A DNA stretch of 64,000 nt from Gaeumannomyces sp. JS-464 (lineage: Eukaryota > Ascomycota > Sordariomycetes > Magnaporthales > Magnaporthaceae): positions 1,911,001-1,975,000 of the forward strand of contig NGZR01000006.1 of the NCBI GenBank assembly GCA_002197995.1, in the 5' to 3' direction. The position numbers and the translations under genes were made by a program. The notes below the pieces were generated by a model. It was not told where the DNA came from. It ran no database searches and was given only the letters and a program-made list of their open reading frames with translations. Below are positions 23,817 to 36,627 of the stretch, one piece after another. How positions within the stretch are numbered: position 1 is the stretch's first letter; every line of letters starts with the position of its first letter.

Positions 23817-24677
23817 GGTGGTGACTCCTCGGGCTCGGGATCCGTCTGGATGCGGCCGGGAGTCTGGTGCGCGTGGCCGGGCCCAATGCCAGTCAACCCA
23901 AGATCATTCGGTTCGATTCGGCGGCCGTCGCTTGCGGGAGGATTCGCAGTGGTGTGTGGACGACGGTAAACGTTATCGTCGTGTTCGAGCTTGCGCTGTG
24001 TCCGTCGGGCTGGTTTCTTGGTTGCGAATGTCTTCGTCGGTCGGCCGTCTCGCAAAGCAACGCAGATTTTCGGGTTGGAGCCAGAGAACGATGACAGGTC
24101 GCAGCCGTGTGGCAGAGGGCTGGAGGGTGGAGGGCAGTTGGGAGGAGTCGTGCGCGTGTTTGGAGATGGCTGGGAGCGCATCGGGGTGGAGACGATGTGG
24201 TGCGCCGGCCGACTTTTTTTTTTTTCTTCCTGTCGTCGACCTCCCGATTTTTTTCTTCCTCACTGGAGATGGAGGGGGCGTTTCTCGCTCACAGACCAGG
24301 GCAGATCAAATGAGGGCAGCAGGCATTCAGCGCACAGGACAAAATGGAACCCCCGGTCGCATCCAGGCAGGCGAAAATGGTAGGGGATTAGATTAGTTAG
24401 GGGTTGGTCTGGCGCCTCGGGTGGCAGCCCTGTAAGCAGCGCTGAGGCGGGTTCAAAGCACAGCCAGAGGGACAAAGATTGAAGTGCGCCAGGATTGGTT
24501 TGCCCGCCTTTGCGATATGAAGCCCCGACGCGCAGAGGGTCGCTGGATTGCGACACCAAACCTCTTTTGCGAGCGGATAGAGTTCAGCAGCACCTGTCGG
24601 GCCTGACTTCCCCCCTTTTTTTGGCCTTTCGCGTCGGACTCCCTGCCTTTTCGAGAAATTGTCTGGGAGCCTGGCCG

Positions 24678-24712
24678 TAAAAAATAAAAAATAAAAAATA
24701 AAAAATAAAAAA
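24678..24712. repeat. TAAAAAA heptamer, five exact copies
   Basis: Five perfect tandem copies of TAAAAAA in the upstream region of the kelch gene. Simple-sequence repeat; no function inferred. Confidence 0.9.
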
Positions 24713-26911
24713 CGGGGGCAGCCAATTCAACGCCATCCCAGGCCGACCGTTTCCCCCTCCGCTTATTGTGGGGCCTGGCGTTTTCTCCAGCCTTGAGCCA
24801 GCTACGCGACGGGCCTTCCGGATTGGAATTGAGGGACTGTGGGCACGGCTTTGGCCTCACAACGCATCCGCAACACGTGTCGCCACCGTCTGGGCGATGG
24901 ACCAGGCAATTGGCAGCCAAGGTAAGACGGATGCGGTGTTCCTCACACGTCTACCGAGACACCACCAACATCGCCGATTTAGTTGCGCCGCTAAGAGTTG
25001 GACTCACATTGCTCTCTGGCGGCGGGTCGGGTCTGATATTCCCGGGGGGTCGTTTACGCACAAGTGCACAGTATCGTGTATAATTTCTTGACGACGCGAA
25101 GAGGCACAGTAGCGGTGCATCCACGATTCAAGAGAGTTGTGGGGTTCTTCAGGAATGGAAGCTGCTTCGCGACTGAGCGACGCGGCCTGATTCAGTATAT
25201 CGAACCTCCATTGTCCTTTTCTGGGTATATCCAGGCCACTCTCCAACCTCCGCGAATGTCGCGAGCTGTTGTTGCTGCAGCTTCGGCACTCCTTCCGATG
25301 CTGCAGTCTTCTGAGTCATTTCAGTCGAAGGAGGGTCCTGATTCTCCTGTCGAAATGACCAAGATGTCGAGATGATTTTACCATGTATCTGTTCTCCATG
25401 CACTTACACTCACCTTGGCTTGGTGGCCGCAGCGGAGGCCTGTTATCCACTACGAAGAAAGGGTCACGTTGGGAAGATACTGTAGCAGCATGACAAAGGC
25501 ATTTTGACTAAAATATAAAGTCTTGTTTAATAGGGGGGAACAAACGAGCAGATCACAGATCACAAACTGTGCGCGGCTGACTCTGATTGCGGACCGTCGT
25601 CCATCATTATGATCCTGATCCCATCGTTCTGACCGTGATCCTTCCGCTTGGTAATCATAACCAACCAATTTGAGAGCTCACAGCCGCGACACTTGAGGGC
25701 GCAGTTTCTAACACCCATTGCAGGCATCCACCGCAATAGAATCCAGGCTGCATACCACCAGGCGGAAACGAGCATCGACAAGTTAGTAGAGACCGATGGT
25801 AAATAAACAGAAGACTTCGTCAGATCAACGCCAGGCGCTTTGATCGGATGCCAGTGTTTGGCCCGTGGGCCCCTGCTGCCGTCTTTGATGGCGGGGGCCA
25901 GGTCCCACACTCATTGCACCCACCACCCGCCCGCCCGCCCCTTCCCTCAGCATGGGTGCAGCCAGACGGAGCGAAAAGGACGGCACCTGCATGCAGCGCG
26001 GGAACAACGGAAGCTTCTGCCAAGGAAAACTAAACGGAGCACAGTAGCATTTTCCCAGTCCACCTGCATTCCCACTCTCTCCAACGCTGAAACCGCCGTG
26101 CTTTCGCTGAGAAGCTAATGCTAAATTTGGAAAACATGCTGCAGAAGAACGGACGAAGAACAAAGAGCCGCGGGAGCTAACATGAACAAGCAGCGCAAGG
26201 GGCTCAACAGGAGGCGACCAGATTCTGGGCAACAAGCGCCTTGTGAGCCGCTGGAGCAGGGGCTGGCTAGAGCTGGCTGAAGCCTTCCAGAACGGCAGAG
26301 TGGTTCGCTTTTATGATCAAATTTCCCTCATCAGGGGCAACGAGCGGACCACACACATGGCTTTTTGGTGGATCAACGATTGAATGTTTCACCAGCCCGT
26401 TTCTGGGGCCGTCCACGACCCAAAGATGGGCGCAAACTGGTGAATCCGCCGCGCGCGAGATGCACACACTTTGTTTCGCACGGAAATACCTGGGTAGGGC
26501 GCGGGGAACACGAAATACGAATGCGTGCATCTACCATCCCCAGCACACGACCGTGCTTGCCCGCGTGGGTGCCTCTTGACGTTTGCCAGGCGAGGAGAGA
26601 CGAGCGTCGACCCCACGGCATTGATGGCACGGCATTTCGCACCCGCTAGAGGGCCCCCGTCCTTGGTCGGGGCGGCCGCCCACTCAAATCTCTCGGTCTC
26701 GTGGATCTCTCGCCGTCTCCCATCCGCCAGACCTGGGCAGGGGCTTGGGTGGAGGGTGGTATCCAAACTGTGGCTGGCCAACCCGCGCCACCAGCCGGGT
26801 GATCGCGGTGATCGCTCTCGCAGACAGTCACACAGTCACGCGCTAGCCAACGTTTCCCAAAGTTGCAACCCATGAGGCTCGCAGGGTGTTGTTGGTTCGC
26901 AGAGAGGGAGG

Positions 26912-26914
<3 letters not shown>

Positions 26915-26954
<40 letters not shown>
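26915..26954. repeat. GA dinucleotide microsatellite, 20 units
   Basis: Uninterrupted (GA)20, flanked by further purine-rich sequence. It lies about 1 kb upstream of kog1 in non-coding DNA. Confidence 0.9.
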
Positions 26955-26958
<4 letters not shown>

Positions 26959-27995
26959 ACGGAAAACGGTCTGGCACAGAAAGGTGACGGAGAGACGCTG
27001 ACGTAAACTAGGCAGTGGAGGGACTAGAGGAGAGGAGTTTCTGTTCAAATGCCAGAGCTGCCGCAACCGTCACGCCTTGCAAAGCACGCGGCCAGTAATA
27101 TAATTGGCACCACATCAGCGGCTATTTATAATGCGGGCATACCGTCGCATATTGTATTTTACTCGCTGACCCGATGTGCTCTGCAGTCAGCTAGCCGGTC
27201 ATCCCATGCAGAGCCCGTGCTGTTGTTGGCCAGTTGGCGAAGGATTTGTGTCCTAGTGGTTGCCAGTCGGCGGGCCTGAGGCGGCAGTGCCTGCCGACCT
27301 CACGTGCGGGCTCATGTAGGTGGCTGGGACCGCGGTGCGCGGTCTGCGGCTAGGGAGGCAGCTTCGCGGGGCAGATCATCAGGAGCTGTCTCGGATGGCC
27401 ACCAATCGAAGCAAAGGTGCTGTGAGCTTCCACGCCGCCACGATAGGCGGGGGATGGTCAGTAGTCGAGGTGGGAAATGCCGTCAACAGGAGCCGCCACG
27501 ACCAACATCTTCGGATGGCAAGGACGAATCACCATATCTTTTAAAGTCTCTCCAGAAGCCTGAAGCCCCTGAAACGTCAATATCAGCCTAGGAGATCAGA
27601 TGCGCACACCAGACGGACTTTGCACAACGTGGTGACTGTTTTTGGAAGCGTGCACGTCTTGGGTGACGTTATGGCAGCCTCATTTTGCTGAGTGTCCGCT
27701 CTCTTTCCGCGCATGCTCGAGGGACAAGGTTTTGGCGCGTGGCACGGGAACCCAAGTTGAGTATTTGACTGGCGGACGAGCCCTTCCAGCCGCTGCGGCT
27801 GCAGCCTTGCTGTCAAGTGAGTCTGGACTGAGCTGGCACACCCGACGGGCCGCCGCCGCTGGCCGATCAGCCGGCCTCATTCAAGCTCGCCTCGCCTCCA
27901 TTCTCTCCCACCTGCAACATCCGCAACACCTTCCGCGCAGTTGCATCAGCGCACCACACCCCTGCAAGCATCTGGCTCGCTGCATCTGATCCAAC

Positions 27996-30900
27996 ATGAC
28001 GGCACTTACCGACGGCGCTCGGAGTCCCCACCGCCCGCAGCTCGACCATTACCGCCAGCCCACTTCTGACTCGGCAAGCCCTCAGTTTGCAGCAACGTCT
28101 GCCCGAGCCCGTCACCGACAGGAAGGCGCGCCCGCACCGTCCTCTGCGCCACTGCCTCATCACACCAGCCGCGCGGACCCAGCCCTGGGCTCGCCGACCG
28201 GCGGCTTCGCACCAGCAGCCATGCCATCGAGCAGCGATCCGCGAGGCCCGTCCTCGGCGGCCAGCGCCGCGCCTCCCATCCGCGACCGCGACCGCGACCA
28301 CCCCCAGCTCCCCAGCGCCGACGCCATCATGACCACCACGCGTCTGGTGCAGCACCCCAACGGCCCCTCCAACGGCCTTGCCGCTCCCCAGCACCGCCCC
28401 GAGCTGCAGCCCGCCGCCGGCCCGTCGCCGCTGCCGTCCAGGCGACCGTCCAGCGCCCCAGGAAGCAAGCACAACTCGTCGGCATCGCTCGCCCTGCCCA
28501 ACGGCGCTGGCTCGTCGGATTCGTCGGCAGCCACGCCCGCGCCTCCCTCCGCATCCTCCCTCCAGCCCCGACCTTCCACCGGTTCGAAGCCGATGCTTCT
28601 ACGATCCAAGAGCGACTATGTCGGCATGCTTGCCCACACAGACTCGGACGACGATGAAGATTCTCGGCCGGGCTCGAGGAGGAAAAACCCTTACTCGTGG
28701 GGCGCTAGACACGGCTTCGGTGACCACTACGAGTCCGAAGACATCATATCACAGCTGGTTAACGTGAGTTGAACTTCTATCCATCGCCCCTTGCCGTCCG
28801 CTTTCTTCTCGCGCCTTCGTTCTGTCTGCGGCGCGCCGGCCTCGCGCCTGTCCCTCTTCCCCGACACCACATTGGCAACTGCTCCAATCCAGCAGGCGCG
28901 ATGGGTTTCCCCCGCCGCCTCTGACGTCGTCAGTCTGCTCCCTCCCCCGGTCGCCCTTCTTTCCTTCAATATCTACCGTCTGCGCCCAAGACGTGCTGGG
29001 TGCCCCTCCAACCACTGAGGGAGAGAAGATGTCTCACTTTTGCCCTCCTCCGCTGGAAATGGCTTACGCCCCCTACATCCAAGCAAGTTGCTCAGTATTC
29101 CATAGAGGACATCCATCCTTACGCCCTGCCTGCACTGCTTCTCCCCGAAGGCAGTCCGCCCTGCTTTGCTGTCGTCCAGTGAATTCTCATGTCTACTTCG
29201 GTATTCATGTCCTTATCCTGCCCATACATAAACCCGAAGCGCCAGTCGCTCTGAGCTTTCTGCAAATGTCTCCATCGCAGCCGCAACAACGTCCAACACA
29301 TCGCTATAGCGCCTTTCACCTCGAAATGAACGAGTTGCAAGCACAGGCAGAGCTCGAAGCCGATCTCCGTCTCCTCTTTGAACAATGGCGCCTGCACGAG
29401 GGCAGGTTCAAGGGTCGGGTCGTATTTACTGACCCGGAAAATCAGAACTGGTACATGTACTTCACCGAGAAACGCCATGACACGACCGGCAAGCCAAAGC
29501 TGGACCCCTTTGTTATCCAGGACTGGCGCATGCGAGATCGTCTCAAGACCGTCTCTGCCGCCATTGCCGTATGTCTGAATATCGGCGTCGAGCCTCCAGA
29601 CCAGCTCAAGACCAACCCCGGCGCCAAGCTCGAAGCATGGCAGGATCCCACCACCCCTCCGAACGCGAAGGCGCTCGAGAACATTGGAAAGGCGCTTCAG
29701 TCGCAGTACGAGACCCTTGCCATGCGCACACGCTACAAGCAGTATTTAGACCCGTCGATAGAGGAGACGAAGAAGTTCTGCGTCTCGCTGCGCAGAAACG
29801 CCAAGGACGAGCGTGTCCTGCTACACTACAACGGCCATGGAGTCCCGAAACCCACCGCCTCGGGCGAGATCTGGGTCTTCAACAAGAACTATACACAGTA
29901 CATACCCGTTTCCCTATACGACCTCCAACACTGGCTCCAGGCCCCGACAATCTTTGTCTGGGACTGCTCAGAGGCCGGAAACATTCTAAGCAACTACCAC
30001 CGGTTCGTCGAGAAGCACGAGACGGAGGAACAGGAGATGGCCGATCGAGACCTCAACTACGAGAAGACCCTCTTCAAACCTTATATCCACCTGGCCGCAT
30101 GTGGAAAGAAGGAGAACCTGCCGACAAACCCCCTGCTGCCCGCCGACCTTTTTACCTGCTGTCTCACCACCCCCATCGAGATGGCCCTGTGGTTCTTCGT
30201 CCTGCAGAACCCACTCAAGACCAATCTCACGCCAGAGCGAGCTAAAAAGCTCCCGGGCCGTCTGCAAGAGAGGCGCACTCCTTTAGGAGAGTTGAACTGG
30301 ATCTTCACGGCTATTACGGATACCATTGCATGGACCACGCTCCCGCGCCACCTCTTCAGAAAATTCTTCCGCCAAGACCTGATGGTGGCAGCCCTGTTCC
30401 GAAATTTCCTGCTCGCACAGAGGGTCATGTCGGTGTATGGCTGCCACCCGGAGTCGTTCCCGGAGCTCCCTGACACAAGGCAGCATCCACTATGGCAGAG
30501 CTGGGATCTGGCCGTCGACCAGGCTCTTGCTCAGCTGCCCATGCTCGAGCGCAAGGAGGCGGAGGGTATCGACTACGAATACCAGAACTCCACCTTCTTC
30601 ACCGAGCAACTGACGGCCTTCGATGTCTACCTGACCCGCGGTGATGCGCTGCTTCAGAAGCCTCCGGACCAGCTCCCAGTAGTGCTGCAGGTGCTGCTCA
30701 GTCAACAACACAGGGTTCGGGCGCTGATCCTGCTTGGCCGCTTTCCTGACCTTGGTCCTTGGGCCGTGCAGCTGGCGCTGAGTATAGGAATCTTCCCTTA
30801 CGTGTTGAAGCTACTCCAGTCCGCGGCGACCGAGCTGAAGCCGGTCATGGTCTTCATTTGGACGCGCGTGCTCGCCGTCGACCTCTCTTGCCAGCAGGAC

Positions 30901-33352
30901 CTGATCAAGGACAGCGGCTATAACTACTTCTCCCAGATCCTCAGGCCGTCAGAGGGCCTGCCTGTCGCGAACAGCGACGAACACAAGGCGATGTGCTCAT
31001 TTATCCTGGCGATGCTGTGCAAGAACTATAAGCCCGGCCAGACAGTCTGCAACCAGACCGATATCATGAGCTCCTGCCTCTTCCACCTGTCAAACGAGGA
31101 GAACCCGCTCCTGAGGCAGTGGTCCTGCTTGTGCATCAGCCAGTTGTGGAACGACCTGCCCGAGGCCAAGTGGAGGGGCATTAGGGAGAGCGCGCCCGCA
31201 AGGCTCTCGGTCCTGACCAAGGATTCGTGCTGTGAGGTGCGCGCAGCCGTTCTTCATGCAATGACGACCTTCCTTGGCATCCCCGACCTGACGGACGAGG
31301 TCGCGCGCATCGAGGAGTCGATCGCGTGGACCGTGCTCGACATGGCCAACGATGGCAGCCCGATGGTGCGCAAGGAGCTGTTGGTATTCTTCTCCCACTT
31401 TGTGCTGCGGTACGAATCCAAGTTCCTTGTCGCCGCTTACGAGCACCTGTTGGAGGAAAAGGAGTACCTTATGCACCCTCCTCGCGACGACGGCCGCGAC
31501 CACAGGATGGGACTTCACTACGCCAAGGCGGAAGACCGGAATAAGGACGGCACCATCAAGGCGACGGCACACGGACTCTCGCATAACACCATCATCGCAG
31601 CGTGCTGGAAGCACATCATGATCTTCAACGTCGACCCCCACCCCGAGGTGCAGAGCCACGCAACAACAATCGTGGATTACGTCCACTACACCCTCCTGCA
31701 ATCCCCTGTCGGGGCGCAGGCACAGATACTAATGGACGACATTCAGAGACGGGCAAGGCGACAGGCAGCAAGGCTGCAGACCTCGACAAGCCAGCGCAGC
31801 AGTCTCGTCAACGACGGATCCATCACCCCTATTCAGTCTCCTGGGCTCCTGCGCCGCACCGTCAGCACACTGTTTTCGCCCTTCTTCAACGTGGATGGCG
31901 CACCGACGCTCGCCACGCCTGAGCCGTCGCCAAGCCTCCAGCGGTCGCCATCTTCGAAGAGCAGGAGGGGGCGCGAGACACCTCTGCCCATGTCCCCGGA
32001 GCGAGACGATCAGGACGCCACACAGGCCAAGTACAACGTTGCAGATGAGCCGGTGTCGGCGGGCTTCGAGGAGCGTGGCTTCACAGACATAGCAGGCCTG
32101 CCCATCGAGAGCACCTTCCTCTCCTGGTCCATCGAGTACTTCCTTGAACCGCAGATGAAGTCGACCGAGGCCGAAGAGCCAGGAAGCACCGAGTACAATG
32201 AGAGGTTGTGGCGGCGCTCGAGGAACGAGGGAATCCTCAGGGAAACGCAGCCCCAGAAGTCGCACGCGGGCAGCCACAAATGGAACAACCAGCTCGGCAT
32301 CATGAACACACAGGCACAACCGGCGAAACTGACGTTCCACCAGTACGAGGACCACCTCGCCGTGGCGGACGACGGCAACACGATCCAGATCTGGGACTGG
32401 AAGAAGCAAGGAAGGTTGTGCCGCTTCTCGAACGGGAACCCGGAAGGCTCCAAGGTCAGCGACATGAAGTTCATCAACGAGGACGATCAGGCATTCCTCA
32501 TGACCGGCTCGTCGGACGGTGTGGTGCGCATCTACCGCAACTACGACAACCACGACCGGATCGAGCTGGCGTCAGCCTGGCGGGCGCTCACGGACATGGT
32601 GCCCAGCAACGTCAACTCGGGAATGGTGTTCGACTGGCAGCAGGTCAGCGGCACGGTGCTGGTAGCCGGAGACGTGCGCGTGATCCGGGTCTGGAACGCG
32701 GCGCAGGAGGCGTGCGTGACGGACATACCAGCCCGGTCTGGGTCGTGCGTGACGTCGCTGACGTCGGACCAGATGACGGGCAACATCTTCGTGGCCGGGT
32801 TCGGAGACGGCGCGGTCCGGGTGTTTGACACGCGCCAGCGGCCGCAGGACTCGATGGTGCGCAAGTGGAAGGACGAGCGCGACCGTGTCTGGATCAAGAG
32901 CGTGGCCATGCAGCGCGGCGGGCAGCGCGAGCTCATGTCGGCCAGCCGAAACGGCAGGGTCAAGCTGTGGGACATCAGAGCCGATGCGCCGCTACACATA
33001 TTCCAGACGACGACAGACACTCTGAGAACGGCGAGCATGCATGAGCATTTGCCTGTGTTCTCTGTGTAAGTTTTCTTTTATTTCTTCCTCCTGCCACGTC
33101 GTCCGACATCACCGGTTCACTAACGATCACATCTTCTTCAGGGGCACCTCTGCGCACGTAGTCAAGGTTTTCAACCTCGATGGCAAGGAGCTCTCACGCG
33201 TGGAGCCGTACTCGAGCTTCCTGCAGAACAAGGGCCTTCCCATCTCGGCCACGGCCTTCCACCCGCATCGCATGATTCTGGGGTGCGCTGCCCGTGGCGA
33301 CTACCACGTCAACCTGTTCCGCTGCTCCCAGACCGACCGGGTCACCGAGTGA
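27996..33352 (+). CDS. kog1: Kog1/Raptor, TORC1 subunit
   Basis: Scaffold of target of rapamycin complex 1 that presents substrates to the Tor kinase. Exons 27996-28763, 29446-33065 and 33142-33352 join in frame to 1532 residues, the usual fungal length. Residues 1-256 are a Ser/Pro-rich N terminus ending in an SDYVGML and DIISQLVN segment. The Raptor N-terminal caspase-like domain follows, with HYNGHGVPKPT (His387) and FVWDCSEAG (Cys430) at the pseudo-active site. HEAT repeats fill the middle, and WD40 repeats lie at the C terminus (IQIWDW, VRIYRN, VRVFDT, VKLWDI). Intron 1 is long (682 nt) but has a TTTACTGAC branch signal and CAG at 29445, and direct joining gives the expected N/WYMYF junction. 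Intron 2 (33066-33141) has GTAAGT and CTAAC. Exon 2 runs 3.6 kb with no frame break. Confidence 0.96.
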
Positions 33353-34165
33353 ACAGAGTCCTACATTTGCGCAAATGGGGCGGCGTGTATGTACGAGGTA
33401 TTTGTATGCGGTCTGATGGACGCCACATGGTTGGTAGGACAGGGTCAACGCGAGCGTAATGATGGCTTGATGATGGCTCATTGTGTTTGATTCATTCTTC
33501 TTGTGTCTTATTTCATTACCTACCAGGTTGGTTGATGAGGCTGACAGACGAGAGCGTTTCCTCCTTTCTTCACATGGCGCTGGACAGGAGGGGACTATAT
33601 TGGCGTGCTTATAAGGCTTCTTGTTTTCAGGTGGATTCTCATAAGGGCAGTCGTCTAGGCTGTCCGTCTGCTTAATACTCTAATGGTACAAGAAGCGTTT
33701 CGAATCTCGGGTTTTCTGGTAAAACTACCAAAAGATTACTTTGATACAGCGTCGTGCGCATCATGTGGGCTCCCCTTGAACTCGTGATTTATGGCCAGCA
33801 TCAGCCCTGGGAGTCTCGATTTCGTCTCCTGAGCTTAGCCAACCCGACGGATTGCGTCCAGCACCGACACAGTCTGTCAAACTGCTGCCCCTATTCCTTC
33901 AAGCCGCCGGCTTAGTCATGGGCCAATTGCCGGTGTGACGCAACTGGTCTTGACATCCATCGGCGAGAGTCGAGTCACCCCACCAAAGAAAAACCCCACC
34001 ATAAAACACACATCGATCTCACGGCGCAGAGCAAACCGGCGAGAGTGACGGTGCTGTTTCCCACCTAAATTCGTGACGCAGTCGAGAGACACAGAGAGTA
34101 TCGCCGATCGAGTCCAATCTGCTTGAGAGCCTTCAACCCGAGAGGAGCACACACATACGACAAAC
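33353..34165. other. Intergenic region upstream of aspartyl-tRNA synthetase
   Basis: About 0.8 kb containing the kog1 3' flank and the synthetase promoter. No TATA box is obvious and no gene is seen. Confidence 0.5.
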
Positions 34166-36025
34166 ATGTCCGAGCCGCAGGCAGCCGAGACGAAGCCGGC
34201 CGAGACCCCTGCCGCCGCTGCCCCCGCGGCTGGCGAGGGCGCCGAGGGCCCCTCCAAGAAGGCGCTGAAGAAGGCGGCGGCGGCGGCCAAGAAGGCGGAG
34301 CAGAAGGCGGCAAAGGCGGCCGAGGTGGCGCTGCGGCAAGCACAGTCGGCGGCCGGGTCCGCGGGCGGCGGCGGCGGCGAGGACCTCGCCAAGGACAACT
34401 ACGGCGCGTCGGCCCCGCCGTCGCGGCTGGCCAGCCCCGAGATCTCGCTCCCGACGCTGAGCGAGGCCGACGTGGGCAAGACGGTGCACCTGTTTGCGTT
34501 CCTGCAGAACTCGCGCATGCAGGGCGCCAAGATGTGCTTCGTGGAGCTGCGCGAGCGCGGCACCTGGGCGATCCAGGGCATCGTGGCGGCGTCGGCCGAG
34601 GGCGCGCCCGTCAGCCGGCACATGGTCAAGTGGGTCGGGTCGCTGTCGGTCGAGGCGTGGGTGCTGGTCGAGGCCGAGGTCAAGAGGGCGCCTGAGCCGG
34701 TCAAGAGCGTGCGCGTCAGCGGGTTCGAGCTGCACATCTCGCGCTTCTTCTGCCTCAGCCCGGCGCCGCAGATGCTGGGGCTGACGCTGACGGCGGCCAA
34801 CAACCACTTCTCAAACGAGGAGGACACGGCGGCGGCGGCGGCGGCGGCGGCGGGCGACAAGGCGCAGGAGGGCGCCGCGGCCGTCACGGCCAGCCTCAAC
34901 ACGCATCTCGACTACTTTGTCATCAGCAAGCGGTCTGCGGTGCGCAGCGCCATCGCCGACGTGCGCGAGACGACAAAGCACCTGTTCCGGTCGTACCTGC
35001 GCGGCAAGGGGTTCCACGAGTTCGAGTCGCCCTGCATCATCGAGGCGGCCAGCGAGGGCGGCGCCAACGTCTTCTCGGCCGAGTACTTTGGCAAGAAGGT
35101 CTACCTGGCGCAGTCGCCCCAGTTCTATAAGCAGTACGAGATCGCGGGCGGCAGGCAGCGCGTGTTTTGCGTTGGTCCCGTCTTTAGGGCCGAGAACTCG
35201 AACACGCCTCGCCACATGACCGAGGTTGGTATTTTTTCTTTCTTGTATATTGCGCATTCTCGCAAACTCGAGCACTAACTTGCCACTCAGTTCACCGGAC
35301 TCGATATGGAAATGGTCATTAAGTGGCACTACCACGAGGTGCGCGACATGCTCGAGGAGGTGCTCCTGCACATCTTCCGCGAGCTCAAGAAGCAGTGCGC
35401 CGAGCAGATCGAGACGGTCCGGGCTGTCTTCCCGGCCGAGGACTTTGCGCTGCCCGAGCCCGGCAAGGAGGTGCGCCTGACGTTCGCCGAGGGCCAGAAG
35501 CTGCTGCGCGAGGAGGGGCCCGAGGAGTTCCACAACGTGCGCGACGACGAGGACATGTCGACCCCGCAGGAGAAGGCGCTGGGCGAGATCGTGCGGCGCA
35601 AGTTCGGCACCGACTTTTACGTGCTCGACAAGTTCCCCGAGTCGGCCCGGCCCTTCTACACGATGGAGGACCCGGCCGACGACTCGGTCACAAACGCCTA
35701 CGACTTCTTCATGCGCGGGCAGGAGATCATGTCGGGCGGGCAGCGCATCCACGACCCGGAGCTGCTCGAGAAGCGCATGCGGCGCAAGGGGCTCGACCCC
35801 AGGTCCAAGGGCCTCCAGGGCTACGTCAACACCTTCAGGCAGGCCGGCGTGCCGCCCCACGGCGGCGGCGGCATCGGCCTCGACCGCGTGGTGCAGTTCT
35901 TCCTCAACCTCAACAACGTCCAGTACTCGGCCTTTTACCCGCGCACGCCGGCGCGCGTCCGCGACGGGCCGCCCGAGGAGGGCGCCGAGGAGGCTGCTGA
36001 GGCGGCGCCTGCTGCTTCGTCCTAG
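34166..36025 (+). CDS. dps1: Aspartyl-tRNA synthetase, cytoplasmic type
   Basis: Class IIb aminoacyl-tRNA synthetase charging tRNA-Asp for translation. Two exons, 34166-35224 and 35291-36025, separated by a 66-nt intron with CTAAC branch; the join restores HMTEFTGLD. Product 597 residues. A Lys/Ala-rich N-terminal extension (residues 1-75, KKALKKAAAAAKKAEQKAAK) resembles the tRNA-binding helix of eukaryotic AspRS. The OB-fold anticodon domain follows (VGKTVHLFAFLQNSR), then the catalytic domain with QSPQFYKQ, motif 2 FRAENSNTPRHMTE at residue 340 and motif 3 GGGGIGLDRVV near 544. EFTGLD rather than the AsnRS pattern EFWMIE favours Asp specificity. The usual FPRDP end is replaced by FYPRTPARVRD plus an acidic/Ala tail of about 20 residues. 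No mitochondrial targeting signal is evident. Confidence 0.92.
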
Positions 36026-36627
36026 AGGACGGGACGTTGGGGCTCGGAACATGCCGTTGATATGTTTTGGCATTTGTCAAGGAGGTAATGTGACGTAGAG
36101 AGAAGGGAGCACGAAGTGCAGAGGGGGGTTGTTCTCATGTATGAAAAGGAGAGATGGCGGGGGAGGAGATAATAAAGTCGGGAAAGAAAACATAGAAGGA
36201 CGAGAAGAACAAAGAATAACAAATTCAAGGAGTAATAAGCTCCATATTGCCATTTCGTTGCTGGCTTTTCATAGCGCTCGTCTGCTTTCTAACGTGGGAG
36301 TGCACCATAGAATACCGAGATACATGCATGCAGCTATTATAAAAGGCCTCCTTTGCCAGCGGCCAGGAGAGTAGGTGTCCCTTTTTCCAAATGGGATGCA
36401 GGAAGATGGGCTGTCGAGGAAGGCTGGCCAATGATCCCTGCAGGTCCCGACGAGTCGGTCGGCCCCACCTGCACCCCTGCAGTCACCGGCGACTGAATTC
36501 CATGTCACGCCTGCCTGGCAGGCGCAACCGAGTTGGATTTGAACCCTTTCACCACCTCTTCGTGCAAAGAACGGCAACTGCTCGTTTCCCTGCGACCAAC
36601 GAACGACACACTCTCCAAACCACCGCG
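36026..36627. other. Short intergenic region
   Basis: About 0.6 kb holding the synthetase 3' flank (AT- and purine-rich, 36110-36240) and the promoter of the next gene. No gene seen. Confidence 0.5.

Larger units (their letters stand above)
23817..27995. other. Long divergent intergenic region
   Basis: About 4.2 kb between the divergent kelch gene and kog1. No supported gene was found. It contains an exact 5-copy heptamer repeat (24678-24712), a GA microsatellite (26915-26954), T-rich tracts near 24213-24255 and lower-complexity promoter-like sequence just upstream of both genes. The open frames here are short and show no domains. Confidence 0.5.

Noticed and set aside
23905..23925. GGTTCGATTC, another B-box-like sequence on the plus strand.
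   Set aside because: No complementary T-arm and no cloverleaf could be drawn; it lies just upstream of the kelch gene start.
36525..36550. Sequence on the minus strand resembling a tRNA B box (GGTTCAAATCC).
   Set aside because: The bases on either side cannot form a T-arm stem, and no acceptor stem or A box is found at the right distance.
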